From Micromonospora parastrephiae (lineage in GTDB: Bacteria > Actinomycetota > Actinomycetes > Mycobacteriales > Micromonosporaceae), in NCBI RefSeq assembly GCF_016802865.1, contig NZ_JAEVHM010000032.1, positions 1 to 42,531 on the forward strand: a stretch of DNA of 42,531 bases, given 5' to 3'. The translations under genes were made by a program, and so were the position numbers. Positions 23,596-31,620 of this stretch are shown piece after piece. Under the pieces are notes generated by a model. It was given only the letters and a program-made list of their open reading frames with translations, did no database searches and had not been told where the DNA came from. Positions within the stretch are counted from its first letter, which is position 1. Every line of letters starts with the position of its first letter.

Positions 23596-24483
23596 TCAGC
23601 GCAGGGTGAGCTGGCGGCCGAGCAGCCCCTGCCGGGCGCGCCGGGCGGCGGCGTCCAGCGGGTCGGTGGCGGCGAGCGCCTCGGCGTACCGCTTCGCGAA
23701 CTGCGCGACCGGGTCCTCCCAGTCGGTCGCCGGAGTCTCCTCCGGCAGATCCCAGACCGGCACCAGACGACCGTGCGCGCGGAACATGCCGGCGAACTTC
23801 GTCTGCTCGCCGAGCGTCAGCGAGCCGGCCGCGCCGAGGCGGGCCAGCGCGTCCAGGGCGGCGTCCTCGTCCTCCGGCAGCACCCAGCGCACGTGCGCCT
23901 TCTCCGGGACCTGACACCAGTAGGCGGCCTTCGCCGCGGTCAGCCGCACCGTCGGGTAGATGGCCGCGTTGGCCCGCTCCAGCGACGCCTGGACGGTCGG
24001 GTCGTCCGCCGCACCGGGGTCGAGCCAGAACTCGAACCCGTCGTGCATGCTGATCTCCAGCGGCCCGTCCACGAGGATGTCCTGCAGGCGGGGGCCGGGG
24101 CCGGGCAGCGGAGGAACGGACACCTGACCGCCCGGCTCGGTCCGCAGCGCGCACAGCAGCGCCTCGGCCAGGTCCCGCGACACGTCGCCGGACTGCTGGT
24201 GACGTTGCAGACCGATCAGCACCCGACCGTCCGGCTTGGTCACCGCAGGGGCGGCCATCGGCAGCACGGTGGCCAACGTGGCGGGCCGGTCCCCGAATTC
24301 CTCGACCAGGGCGGGCGCCAGTCGCAGCGGCGCGGAGGCGGCGGGCACCAGCTCGCGCAGCGCGATCCACTCGGGCTCGTCGACCAGCCCCTCGAACGGT
24401 CGGGGCACGAAGATGTCCCGCACCTTGTCCCGACGGGGGGCGGTGTCGGCGGCGGCGCGCTGGCTCTTTCGACGCTTGCTCAC
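23596..24483 (-). CDS. DUF5926 family protein
   Basis: The 295-residue soluble protein begins with a very basic stretch (MSKRRKSQRAAAD) and continues with the actinobacterial DUF5926 sequence VRDIFVPRPFEGLVDEPEWIALRELVPAASAPLRL. Other segments are MHDGFEFWLDP and VPEKAHVRWVLPEDEDAALDALARL. Function is unknown; the family is nearly universal in Actinobacteria. GTG 24483 is supported by TAGGCT eight bases upstream. Confidence 0.88.
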   Translation of the reverse strand: MSKRRKSQRAAADTAPRRDKVRDIFVPRPFEGLVDEPEWIALRELVPAASAPLRLAPALVEEFGDRPATLATVLPMAAPAVTKPDGRVLIGLQRHQQSGDVSRDLAEALLCALRTEPGGQVSVPPLPGPGPRLQDILVDGPLEISMHDGFEFWLDPGAADDPTVQASLERANAAIYPTVRLTAAKAAYWCQVPEKAHVRWVLPEDEDAALDALARLGAAGSLTLGEQTKFAGMFRAHGRLVPVWDLPEETPATDWEDPVAQFAKRYAEALAATDPLDAAARRARQGLLGRQLTLR

Positions 24484-24491
24484 GGCGTCAC

Positions 24492-24497
24492 AGCCTA
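24492..24497 (-). promoter_or_regulatory. -10 box TAGGCT before the DUF5926 gene
   Basis: TAGGCT lies eight bases before GTG 24483 on the minus strand. Confidence 0.4.
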
Positions 24498-24544
24498 GAG
24501 GCCCGGCCGGCTCGTCGTGGGCCGGACCCGCCCCGACGCGTCGC

Positions 24545-24994
24545 TCAGCCCGCCGCCACCAGGTCCGACCGGGTCGAGGGCGTCGGGTCGAACTCCGCCC
24601 AGACGCGCTGGCCCATGCCGTCGCGCTCCACGCCCCAGCGGGTGGCCAGGCCGGCCACGATGTGCAGGCCCCGCCCGTCCGCCGCGTCGGGGCTGGCCGT
24701 GCGCAGCCGTGGGCCGCCGCCCGCGCCCCCGTCGGTCACCCGCAACTGGATCCGCGGACCCTCCGCCGAGGGTCGCAACCGCCAGGCCACCCGGACCACG
24801 CCGCCCGGCAGCGGCCGGGCGTGCCGCACCGCGTTGCCCACCAACTCGGCGAGGACCGCGATCAGATCCGCGAGGAGAGCCGGGGGTACGACCTCGCCCA
24901 GCTCGTCGGCGAGACGGTGCCGGGCCAGCCGTGCCCCGGCTGGGTGGTGGGGGACCACCACGCACCACGCCCGTTCCCTCGCTGCCGCTGCCAC
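24545..24994 (-). CDS. RsbW/SpoIIAB-like ATP-binding protein
   Basis: The 149-residue GHKL ATPase of the anti-sigma kinase type has the N box in LIAVLAELVGNAVRHA and a G1 box in LRVTDGGAGG. A G2-like GRGLHIVAGLATRWGVE follows. It could be a serine kinase that inhibits an anti-anti-sigma factor, but no sigma or STAS gene is near. GTG 24994 has GGAGG five bases upstream. Longer in-frame starts (25006, 25093) would overlap the kinase gene. It follows the histidine kinase stop by 28 bases and is presumably in its operon. Confidence 0.85.
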   Translation of the reverse strand: MAAAARERAWCVVVPHHPAGARLARHRLADELGEVVPPALLADLIAVLAELVGNAVRHARPLPGGVVRVAWRLRPSAEGPRIQLRVTDGGAGGGPRLRTASPDAADGRGLHIVAGLATRWGVERDGMGQRVWAEFDPTPSTRSDLVAAG

Positions 24995-25022
24995 CGTCGC
25001 CTCCACGTCGCGCCACCGCCGG

Positions 25023-26477
25023 TCAACCGCGCGGTAGCCGCACCTCTGCGACCGTACCGCCGCCGGTCCTCGGACGTAGGGATACCCATCCATTCTGCTG
25101 TTCAACGATCCGGCGGACGAGATAGAGCCCGAGACCCGCACCGGGATAGCCGCGCCGGTCGCCGGACTCGCCCTGCCAGAACCGGTCGAAGGCCCGCTCC
25201 ACGTGCTCGGGGCGGATGCCGATCCCCTGGTCGCTCACCCGGAACGCCACCAGCTGACCGTCGACCCCCGCGGTGATCTCGATCGGTGCTTCCGGGGGCG
25301 AGTACTTGCCGGCGTTCGTCGCCAGCTCGGTCAGCACGGTGGCCAGGCTGGGCCGGTGGCCGAGCGCCTTGGGCAGGCCGGACGGCAGGCGGAGCACCAG
25401 CCGCCGGCGCAGCTCCGCCGGCAGGTCGACGACCGCGGCGCGCAGCGCCTCCCCGAGGTCGAACGGGGTGGGCGGGTCGTCCCCCGGCCCCGCCTCGGCG
25501 GCCGACGAGAGCAGCCGGTCGACAAGCCGGGCCAGCTCGTTGGCGCGCTGCCCGATCACCCGGGCGGCCTGTCGCCGGTCGACCTCGGTCAGCGACTCCC
25601 AGTGGTCGGTGAGGGTGTCCGCGTACCCCTTGATCACGGTGACCGGCGTCCGGAGCTCGTGGCTGGTCACCGCGACGAACAGGTCGCGGTCGTGGTCCCG
25701 ACGCTGCTGGTCGGTGATGTCGCGGAAGGTCACCACCCGCAGGGCGCCGGGGCCGGGCAGCTCGCCGGACGTGATCCGCAGCCAACGCCCGTCCGGCATC
25801 CGGTGGTCCCGGACCTGGCCGGAGGGGGGCAGCGGGAACGGCAGCGGACGGCTCAGCGCCTGCTCGGCGGTCCGGCCGATGACCTGTGCGGCGGCCGGGT
25901 TCCAGAGGCGGACGTGACCGTCCCGGTCGACCACGGCCAGCCCGTCGGCGAGCGCCGCGACGACCGGTCCGTCGCCGTGCACCGGCAGCCCGGTCTGATC
26001 GCCGTACATGTGCCCGACGCAGGACGCAAGGTAGGCGACGACCCCCTGCCGCTCGGCCCCCGGCTCGTCGTCGGTCGGGTAGAGCGCGTGCAGGCTGCCA
26101 ACGGTGTGCCCGCCGATCTCCACCCGGGACACCACCATCCGGCGCAGGCCGCTGCCGGCCAGCTCACCGGCCAGTTTGCCGCTGAGATGGGCCACCGGGA
26201 CCTGGCGTACCCGCGGGCCGGAGAGCAGGCAGACGGTGTCCGGGTCGTCGACCGCCAGCGGACGGCCGAGAGCCCACTCCGCGGCGCCGGTCGCGGCGAT
26301 CACCCGACCGCCGGTCGGGCCGAACTCGACGAAGGCCATTCCGGTGGCGCCGAGCGCCGGTTGGGCCACCCGGAGCAGTTGGGTGAGAACGGGCAGGCCG
26401 GCGTCACCAGAGTTGATCATCTCGATGACGACGGTGTGGCCGGCGATGAGAGCGGGGAAATCGATACGCTCCGGCAT
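25023..26477 (-). CDS. PAS-domain sensor histidine kinase
   Basis: The 484-residue kinase has no obvious membrane segment. It has a GAF-like region (about 20-170), a PAS domain (about 175-285, ADGLAVVDRDGHVRLWNPAAAQVIGRTAE), then HisKA with the phospho-acceptor motif TSHELRTPVTVIKGYADTL. The HATPase domain follows, with N box LATVLTELATNAGKYS, G1 VSDQGIGI, F box FDRFWQGE and G2 GAGLGLYLVRRI. It should autophosphorylate on His in response to a cytoplasmic signal. No response regulator lies beside it, so it is an orphan; the downstream ATPase gene is its nearest partner. Confidence 0.92.
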   Translation of the reverse strand: MPERIDFPALIAGHTVVIEMINSGDAGLPVLTQLLRVAQPALGATGMAFVEFGPTGGRVIAATGAAEWALGRPLAVDDPDTVCLLSGPRVRQVPVAHLSGKLAGELAGSGLRRMVVSRVEIGGHTVGSLHALYPTDDEPGAERQGVVAYLASCVGHMYGDQTGLPVHGDGPVVAALADGLAVVDRDGHVRLWNPAAAQVIGRTAEQALSRPLPFPLPPSGQVRDHRMPDGRWLRITSGELPGPGALRVVTFRDITDQQRRDHDRDLFVAVTSHELRTPVTVIKGYADTLTDHWESLTEVDRRQAARVIGQRANELARLVDRLLSSAAEAGPGDDPPTPFDLGEALRAAVVDLPAELRRRLVLRLPSGLPKALGHRPSLATVLTELATNAGKYSPPEAPIEITAGVDGQLVAFRVSDQGIGIRPEHVERAFDRFWQGESGDRRGYPGAGLGLYLVRRIVEQQNGWVSLRPRTGGGTVAEVRLPRG

Positions 26478-26532
26478 GTGCCGAGTCTGCCCCGTCGACC
26501 CGGATTTGGGCACCCCCGCCGGTCGCTGCCGG

Positions 26533-27321
26533 TCACCGGTCCAACCGGGCCAGGGCGTGCGCCGGCCGGTCGGTGATGATCCCATCCACACCGGCGGCCA
26601 GCACCAACTCCAGGTCGGCCGGCTCGTTGACCGTCCAGACGTACACCTCGTTGCCGGCCGCGCGCAGCGCGGGCAGCAGGTGCGGACGGGCCCGGACCAG
26701 ACCGATGCCCGGCCCGGCGATGCGGGTGCCGAACGGCAGCCGACCCAGCCGCAGCAGGCGCGGCAGCACCTCCAGCAACAGCACCGTGGGCAGCGTCGGG
26801 GCCAGCTCGCGGACCCGTCGGATCGCCAGCGGGGAGAACGACATCACGGTCACCTGGACCGGGTCGTCCGGCGCCGGATCGGCCAACCCGTAGCGGCGCA
26901 GCAGATCGACCAGACGCCGCTCCACCGCCGAGCCGTAGCGGGACGGATGCTTCGTCTCCACCAGCAGCCGAACCGGCCGACCGGCGGCCAGCACCGCGTC
27001 CAGCAGCCGGGCCAGGGTCAGCAGCCGGGTGTGCGACTCGTCCGGCGGCAGGTCACCGCCCGCCGCGCTGCCCGGGTGCCAGGAACCGAAGTCCAGCGCC
27101 TCCAACTCGGCGAGGGTACGTGCGCTGACCAGACCACGACCGTTGCTGGTGCGATCCAGCCGCCGGTCGTGTACGCAGACCAGGTGCCCGTCCCGGGTCA
27201 GCCGGACGTCGCACTCCAGGCCGTCCGCGCCCTCGTCCAGGGCGCGCAGGTACGCGGCGAGGGTGTGCTCCGGAAGGTCGTACGAGGCGCCGCGGTGCGC
27301 GAAGACCAGAGGCCCGCCCAT
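26533..27321 (-). CDS. Glycerophosphodiester phosphodiesterase
   Basis: The 262-residue TIM-barrel enzyme has FAHRGASYDLPEHTL with H9 and R10, then GLECDVRLTRDGHLVCVHD with E36, D38 and H51, which bind metal and do catalysis. It also has VRLLVETKHPSRYG and, at the end, VYVWTVNEPADLELVLAAGVDGIITDRP. It cleaves glycerophosphodiesters to glycerol-3-phosphate and an alcohol. No signal peptide is present, so it acts in the cytoplasm. It lies 10 bases after the rhodanese gene on the same strand. Confidence 0.93.
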   Translation of the reverse strand: MGGPLVFAHRGASYDLPEHTLAAYLRALDEGADGLECDVRLTRDGHLVCVHDRRLDRTSNGRGLVSARTLAELEALDFGSWHPGSAAGGDLPPDESHTRLLTLARLLDAVLAAGRPVRLLVETKHPSRYGSAVERRLVDLLRRYGLADPAPDDPVQVTVMSFSPLAIRRVRELAPTLPTVLLLEVLPRLLRLGRLPFGTRIAGPGIGLVRARPHLLPALRAAGNEVYVWTVNEPADLELVLAAGVDGIITDRPAHALARLDR

Positions 27322-27331
27322 CCCGGCCGCC

Positions 27332-27667
27332 TCAGATGACCTGGCCGGGCTGCCCGTTCGCGTCGACCACCGGCCGGCCGACGGCGGCCCACTGGCGCAT
27401 CCCGCCGTCGGCGTTACGCACCTGCTCCCAGCCGTTGTTGACCAGGTAGGCGACGACCTGGGCGGAACGTCCGCCGGAGCGGCAGATGACAGCCACGTCC
27501 CGGTCGGTGGGCACCTCGGCCAGCCGAGCCGGCAGCTCCATCATCGGCAGGTGGTGGGCGGTGGGGGCGTGGCCCGCCGCCCATTCGTCGTCCTCCCGCA
27601 CGTCCAGCAGGTAGGTGTCGTCGGCGATCTCGGTCACGGGCACGGTGGGAACCTGGGGTCCGAACAC
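27332..27667 (-). CDS. Rhodanese-like domain protein
   Basis: The 111-residue single-domain rhodanese has the active loop VICRSGGRSAQV, with catalytic Cys62, and the upstream LLDVREDDEWAAGHAP. It transfers sulfane sulfur in the cytoplasm. GTG 27667 is chosen because TAGTGT lies eight bases upstream; GTG 27679 would add four residues. It is probably co-transcribed with the GDPD gene downstream. Confidence 0.9.
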   Translation of the reverse strand: MFGPQVPTVPVTEIADDTYLLDVREDDEWAAGHAPTAHHLPMMELPARLAEVPTDRDVAVICRSGGRSAQVVAYLVNNGWEQVRNADGGMRQWAAVGRPVVDANGQPGQVI

Positions 27668-27675
27668 AGGAAGCA

Positions 27676-27681
27676 ACACTA
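27676..27681 (-). promoter_or_regulatory. -10 box TAGTGT before the rhodanese gene
   Basis: TAGTGT is eight bases before GTG 27667 on the minus strand and just downstream of the LCP gene's stop. The rhodanese-GDPD pair is therefore probably an independent unit. Confidence 0.4.
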
Positions 27682-27725
27682 GATCCTTGGCGGCCGGATC
27701 CGCACCGACCGGGCCGTCGGCACCG

Positions 27726-28601
27726 TCACAACCGGGACACCCATCGAGGGTTGGCCTGCGCCCAGGCGGGCACGCGTGTACCGCGTACGGCCTCGAAGAG
27801 CCCGTTGCCTCCGTTGTCCAGCACCACGTACGACACCTCGTCGATGATCTGCGGGGACGAGGGCACCTGGACCCCGCGCAGTCCGTCGGGCGGCAGCGCG
27901 CGCAGCGCGAGGAGCAGATCCTCCAGGGGTACGCCGTTGGTGTCGACGGTCAACGAAGCGCCAACGGCGCGGAGCACCTGGTCGAGTTTGATCGGGTTGT
28001 TGCGCAGGTCGGCCTTGCCGGCGCTGTCCAGCATCGCCCGGAGCAGTTGCTGCTGGTGGTGCTGCCGGTCGTAGTCGCCGCCGGGCAGATCGTAGCGCTG
28101 CCGTACGTAGTCCAGCGCCTGCGCGCCGTTCATCTGCTGGCAGCCGGTGGGGAAGACCCGGTTGGTGTGGATCGAGCGAACCTCGGTGTCCACGCACATC
28201 CGCACCCCGCCGAGCAGGTCGATCACCTTCCGGAAGCCGGAGAAGTCGATCAGCGCGGCGCCGTCGAACCGGATACCGGTGAGCCGGTTCAGCGTGGTGG
28301 ACAGCAGCCGGGTGCCGGCCTGTCCACCGCCGCCGTGCTCGTACGCGGCATTGATCTTGTCCGGGCCGCCCTTGAAGCCGTTGGCGGGCGGGATGGCGAC
28401 CAGCAGGTCGCGCGGGATGGAGACGAGGTACGCCTCCCGCTGCCCGGGGGGCACGTGCACGATGAGGATGGTGTCGGAGCGCTGGTCCGGCCCGCTGTCA
28501 CCCGGGCGGCGGTCGGAGCCGACCAGCAGGTAGTTGAGCGGCCCGTCCAGGTCGGTCCGGCTGGTGCGGGCACCGGGGTCGAGCAGTTGCTCCTTGGTCA
28601 C
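27726..28601 (-). CDS. LytR-CpsA-Psr (LCP) family protein; membrane anchor encoded upstream out of reach of a start codon
   Basis: From GTG 28601 the frame gives 291 residues with the full LCP catalytic domain: LNYLLVGSDRR, RSDTILIVHV, YLVSIPRDLLV, ALDYVRQRYDLPGGDYDRQHHQQQ. LCP enzymes attach teichoic acid, arabinogalactan or capsule-like polymers to peptidoglycan at the outer membrane face. The expected transmembrane anchor is present upstream in the same frame (residues RILLGIGLALVLLAGLAAVG, about 28630-28690). Back to an in-frame stop at about 28813, no ATG, GTG or TTG exists. A GTG at 28810 opens a neighbouring frame. One missing base would join them into a protein of about 362 residues. 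The gene may therefore be frameshifted. Confidence 0.85.
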   Translation of the reverse strand: MTKEQLLDPGARTSRTDLDGPLNYLLVGSDRRPGDSGPDQRSDTILIVHVPPGQREAYLVSIPRDLLVAIPPANGFKGGPDKINAAYEHGGGGQAGTRLLSTTLNRLTGIRFDGAALIDFSGFRKVIDLLGGVRMCVDTEVRSIHTNRVFPTGCQQMNGAQALDYVRQRYDLPGGDYDRQHHQQQLLRAMLDSAGKADLRNNPIKLDQVLRAVGASLTVDTNGVPLEDLLLALRALPPDGLRGVQVPSSPQIIDEVSYVVLDNGGNGLFEAVRGTRVPAWAQANPRWVSRL

Positions 28602-28876
28602 CGTGCGGTCGTACCGGTGGCTGAGTGACTTGAGGCCGACCGCGGCGAGCCCGGCCAGCAGGACGAGGGCAAGGCCGATGCCGAGCAGGATCCGCGACCC
28701 GCGGGCGCGACGGGACCGGGCGGACGGGGCCGAATCGGCCCGACCCGTCGTTCTGCGTTCGGACCTGGACGTGACCGCCTCCCCGCAGCCGATACGCGAA
28801 ACCTGCTCACGTCAGACTACGGACGGTGACGGGTTCATCGCGGCGTTTCCGCGACCTCAGGCCGCCACCGTGGCCG

Positions 28877-30169
28877 TCACTTGCGGGTGGAGATCACCTC
28901 GGGGTGGTTGAAGATGAACTCGGCCAGCTTGTCCTGCTTGAGCGCCCCGAACATGGCCATGGTCTCCTCGTTCAACGCCTCGCTGCCCTGGCCGTTGCCG
29001 TTGAAGGTGCCGTTGTTGGTCTTGAGCATGGTCAGCTCGTTGGCGGTCACCCCGCGCATGGTGAAGATGAGATCCTCGATCTTGGCGCCGCCGGTGTCCA
29101 ACACGAACGCCTTGCCGGCCGCCTTGATGAGCTGGTTCAGCTTCGTCGGGCTGGTGAGCGTCCCGCCGTCGGTGGCCTTGCGCGCCATCGCCTTGATCAG
29201 CTGCTGCTGGTTCTGCTGGCGGTCGTAGTCACCACCGGGCAGTCCGTAGCGCTGCCGGGCGTAGTCCAGCGCCGCCCAGCCCTCCATCTCCTGGCAGCCC
29301 TTCTTGTGCACCACCGGCGTCATCTTCTTGCCGGTCTTCTTGGCGTCCGCGTTCCACATCGGCTTGCCGTCGACGAACGACATGTGCTTCGACTTGACCT
29401 CGTGGCTCACGCAGATCTTCACCGTGCCGAGGGTGTCGATGACGTTCTTGAAGCCGCCGAAGTTGATGATCGCCGCGCCGTCGAAGCTGACCCCGGTGAG
29501 CCGCTTGATGGTCTGCGCCATCAGCTGGGCGCCGCCCTCCCAGCCGCCGCCGTTGCGGGCGCCGGCCTGGAACGCAGCGTTGATCTTGTCCGTGCCGCCG
29601 GCGTAACCGCTCGCCTTGAACGGCGGGATCTGGACCTGGGTGTCACGCGGAATGGAGATCAGGTACGCCTGGTCGTGCGAGGCCGGAATGTGCAGGATGA
29701 TGATGCTGTCCGAGCGGACGTCGTCGGCGGCCCAGCGCTCCCGTGCGTCCACGCCGAGCAGCAGCATGTCGATCGGGCCGTCCAGGCTCGCCCCGCCCTC
29801 GGCGTCGGACTTGCCGGCCTCACCCAGCAGGTTGCGCTGGGCGATGTCGCCGGTCGCCTGCCCGATCAGCACCTTGCCGCCGACGATGGCCACCCCGCTG
29901 CTGAGCATGAGCACGGCACCGAAGATCACGGTCAGCCGGGCCCAGAGGGGATCCTTACGTCGGGTCCGCTTCTTCGCCGGCCCACCTGCCCGACCGCCGC
30001 CACCTGCCCGACCGCCACCACCTGCCCGACCGCCACCACCGTCACCGGGCGGCCGCCCACCCGGCCCGCCGGTCGAACGGCCCGGCTGCACGGGGATGGA
30101 CGCGGCGATCCGGCCGCTGGGGGCGGCGGACCCGGTGGATGAAGGGCGACGACTGGCCTGAACCGGCAT
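28877..30169 (-). CDS. LCP family protein with Gly/Arg-repeat N-terminus
   Basis: The 430-residue protein has an unusual cytoplasmic N-terminus (about 1-72) with the repeat GGGRAG, then basic KKRTRRK. A transmembrane helix lies at about 77-98 (LTVIFGAVLMLSSGVAIVGG). The LCP domain starts near 125 with IDMLLLGVDARERW, RSDSIIILHIPASHDQAYLISIPRD and ends past WAALDYARQRYGLPGGDYDRQQNQQQ. It should be a phosphotransferase joining polyprenyl-linked polymer to the wall, like its neighbours. A longer insertion (WNADAKKTGKKMTPVVHKKGCQEM) distinguishes it. ATG 30169 is the first in-frame start. Confidence 0.92.
   Translation of the reverse strand: MPVQASRRPSSTGSAAPSGRIAASIPVQPGRSTGGPGGRPPGDGGGGRAGGGGRAGGGGRAGGPAKKRTRRKDPLWARLTVIFGAVLMLSSGVAIVGGKVLIGQATGDIAQRNLLGEAGKSDAEGGASLDGPIDMLLLGVDARERWAADDVRSDSIIILHIPASHDQAYLISIPRDTQVQIPPFKASGYAGGTDKINAAFQAGARNGGGWEGGAQLMAQTIKRLTGVSFDGAAIINFGGFKNVIDTLGTVKICVSHEVKSKHMSFVDGKPMWNADAKKTGKKMTPVVHKKGCQEMEGWAALDYARQRYGLPGGDYDRQQNQQQLIKAMARKATDGGTLTSPTKLNQLIKAAGKAFVLDTGGAKIEDLIFTMRGVTANELTMLKTNNGTFNGNGQGSEALNEETMAMFGALKQDKLAEFIFNHPEVISTRK
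29986..30045 (-). repeat. Short tandem repeat in the LCP gene
   Basis: A unit close to CACCTGCCCGACCGCC appears about three times with small changes and encodes GGGRAG repeats in the cytoplasmic N-terminus. Slippage could vary its copy number between strains. Confidence 0.7.
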
Positions 30170-30317
30170 TCGTGCTCCAGCTCGTGATCAGGAGGGGGCG
30201 GCACCACTGTACGTACATCGATTCGACTTGGCGAGTTCATCCCCGGGCCATCCGGACGGCATTTTCCGCGATTCGGTCGATCGTCGCCATTCGATCGCTG
30301 AACCGGTGGGCACCCGG

Positions 30318-31544
30318 TTACCCGCCGTCGCTGCCCTTCGGCGGGTTGGCCTTCACCCAGTCCGCCATGGTGTCGGCCGACATGGCGCGGTACATGGCCA
30401 ACGCCTTCTCCCGGTCGGATACCACCACCGACTCGCCGTTGATCGTGTCGCTGCCCGAGTTCGGGCTGGTCACGAAGGTGAGGTTCTGGCCGCGCAGGTT
30501 GCGGAACTGCAGCGCCATGTCTGTAACCGAGAAACCCTGGTCCACGGTTACGGCCGCGGTCACCGACTGGAGGAAGTCGTTGAGCTTCTTCGGGTTCGCC
30601 AGCGTGCCGGTGCTCGCCGCCTTGTCCATCAGAGCCCGGAGGAACTCCTGCTGGTGCCGCATGCGGGCGAAGTCCCCGTCCGGGAACTGCTTGCGCTGCC
30701 GGATCCAGTCCAGCGCCTCCGCGCCGTCCATGTGGTTGGTGCCCTTGGTGAACGTCCGGTACGGCTTGTGGATCGAGGTGATGGTCCGCTCCACCTTCAG
30801 GTCCACCCCGCCGAGGGCGTCGGTGACCTCCTTGAAGCCACCGAAATCGATCGCCATCACGTGGTCGATCCGAACGTCGGTGAAACACTCAACGGTGCGT
30901 ACCGCCAGCGGCAGCCCACCGAACGCGAACGCGGCGTTGATCTTCGCGCGTTGACCGGACCCGCAGTCCGCGCCGGCGCTCTCCGGAATAGGCACGTAGA
31001 GGTCACGCGGGATGGAGACCAGGTAGGCCTCCTGGTGGTCGGCCGGAATGTGCATCACGATGATCGTGTCGGCCCGCCACTGACTCTTGCTGTCGACCGG
31101 TGCGTCCGGGTCCCGCGAATCGCTGCCCACCAGCAGGATGTTCAGCGCGCCCTCGACGGCCTTGGTCGGGCGGCCCCCGGTGATCTCCGCGAACGGGTCG
31201 GTGCGGGCCAGGTCACCGTCGAGGTTGCGGGCGTACAGCCACGCGCCGACACCACCGAGCAACGCCAGCACCAGCACCGCCACCCCGGCCACCAGGCTGA
31301 TCCGACCCCAGCGTGGCCGAGGGCCGCGTCGACCCGACCCGCCGGTGCCACCCGGCCCGCCGGGCCCCTTCGGCCCACCGGGGCCGCCCGGGCGGGGCTG
31401 CTCCTCTTCGGGCGACGGGTACCAGCGTGCCTCGGTGGGGCGGGCACGCCCGGAGGCGCTCCGGTCGGGGCCGGGCACCGAGGCGCGCCCGGCGCTGCGG
31501 TGCAGGTACGGGTGCGGGACGCCGGCAGACGAGGTCGCTGACAT
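30318..31544 (-). CDS. LCP family protein with Gly/Pro-rich N-terminus
   Basis: The 408-residue protein has a disordered cytoplasmic N-terminus (about 1-78, with PGGPGGPKGPGGPGG), a transmembrane helix (about 84-106, LVAGVAVLVLALLGGVGAWLY) and an LCP domain from about 130. That domain shows LNILLVGSDSRDPDAP, RADTIIVMHIPADHQEAYLVSIPRDLYV and ALDWIRQRKQFPDGDFARMRHQQEF. The YGLPGGDYDRQ of its neighbours is replaced by KQFPDGDFARM, marking it as a distinct paralogue. The gap 30170-30317 before the next LCP gene is AT-richer and holds no gene I can see. It may contain that gene's promoter. Confidence 0.92.
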   Translation of the reverse strand: MSATSSAGVPHPYLHRSAGRASVPGPDRSASGRARPTEARWYPSPEEEQPRPGGPGGPKGPGGPGGTGGSGRRGPRPRWGRISLVAGVAVLVLALLGGVGAWLYARNLDGDLARTDPFAEITGGRPTKAVEGALNILLVGSDSRDPDAPVDSKSQWRADTIIVMHIPADHQEAYLVSIPRDLYVPIPESAGADCGSGQRAKINAAFAFGGLPLAVRTVECFTDVRIDHVMAIDFGGFKEVTDALGGVDLKVERTITSIHKPYRTFTKGTNHMDGAEALDWIRQRKQFPDGDFARMRHQQEFLRALMDKAASTGTLANPKKLNDFLQSVTAAVTVDQGFSVTDMALQFRNLRGQNLTFVTSPNSGSDTINGESVVVSDREKALAMYRAMSADTMADWVKANPPKGSDGG

Positions 31545-31620
31545 GTAACTCAGGGTACGTAGCGGGAGCCACTACCGCCTTCAGGCGACACCCAGCGATC
31601 GACCGTCCGGGGCCGGCCGG

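Noticed and set aside
29986..30045. Possible CRISPR-like short repeats
   Set aside because: Units are contiguous, only about three, and coding (GGGRAG). There are no spacers or cas genes.
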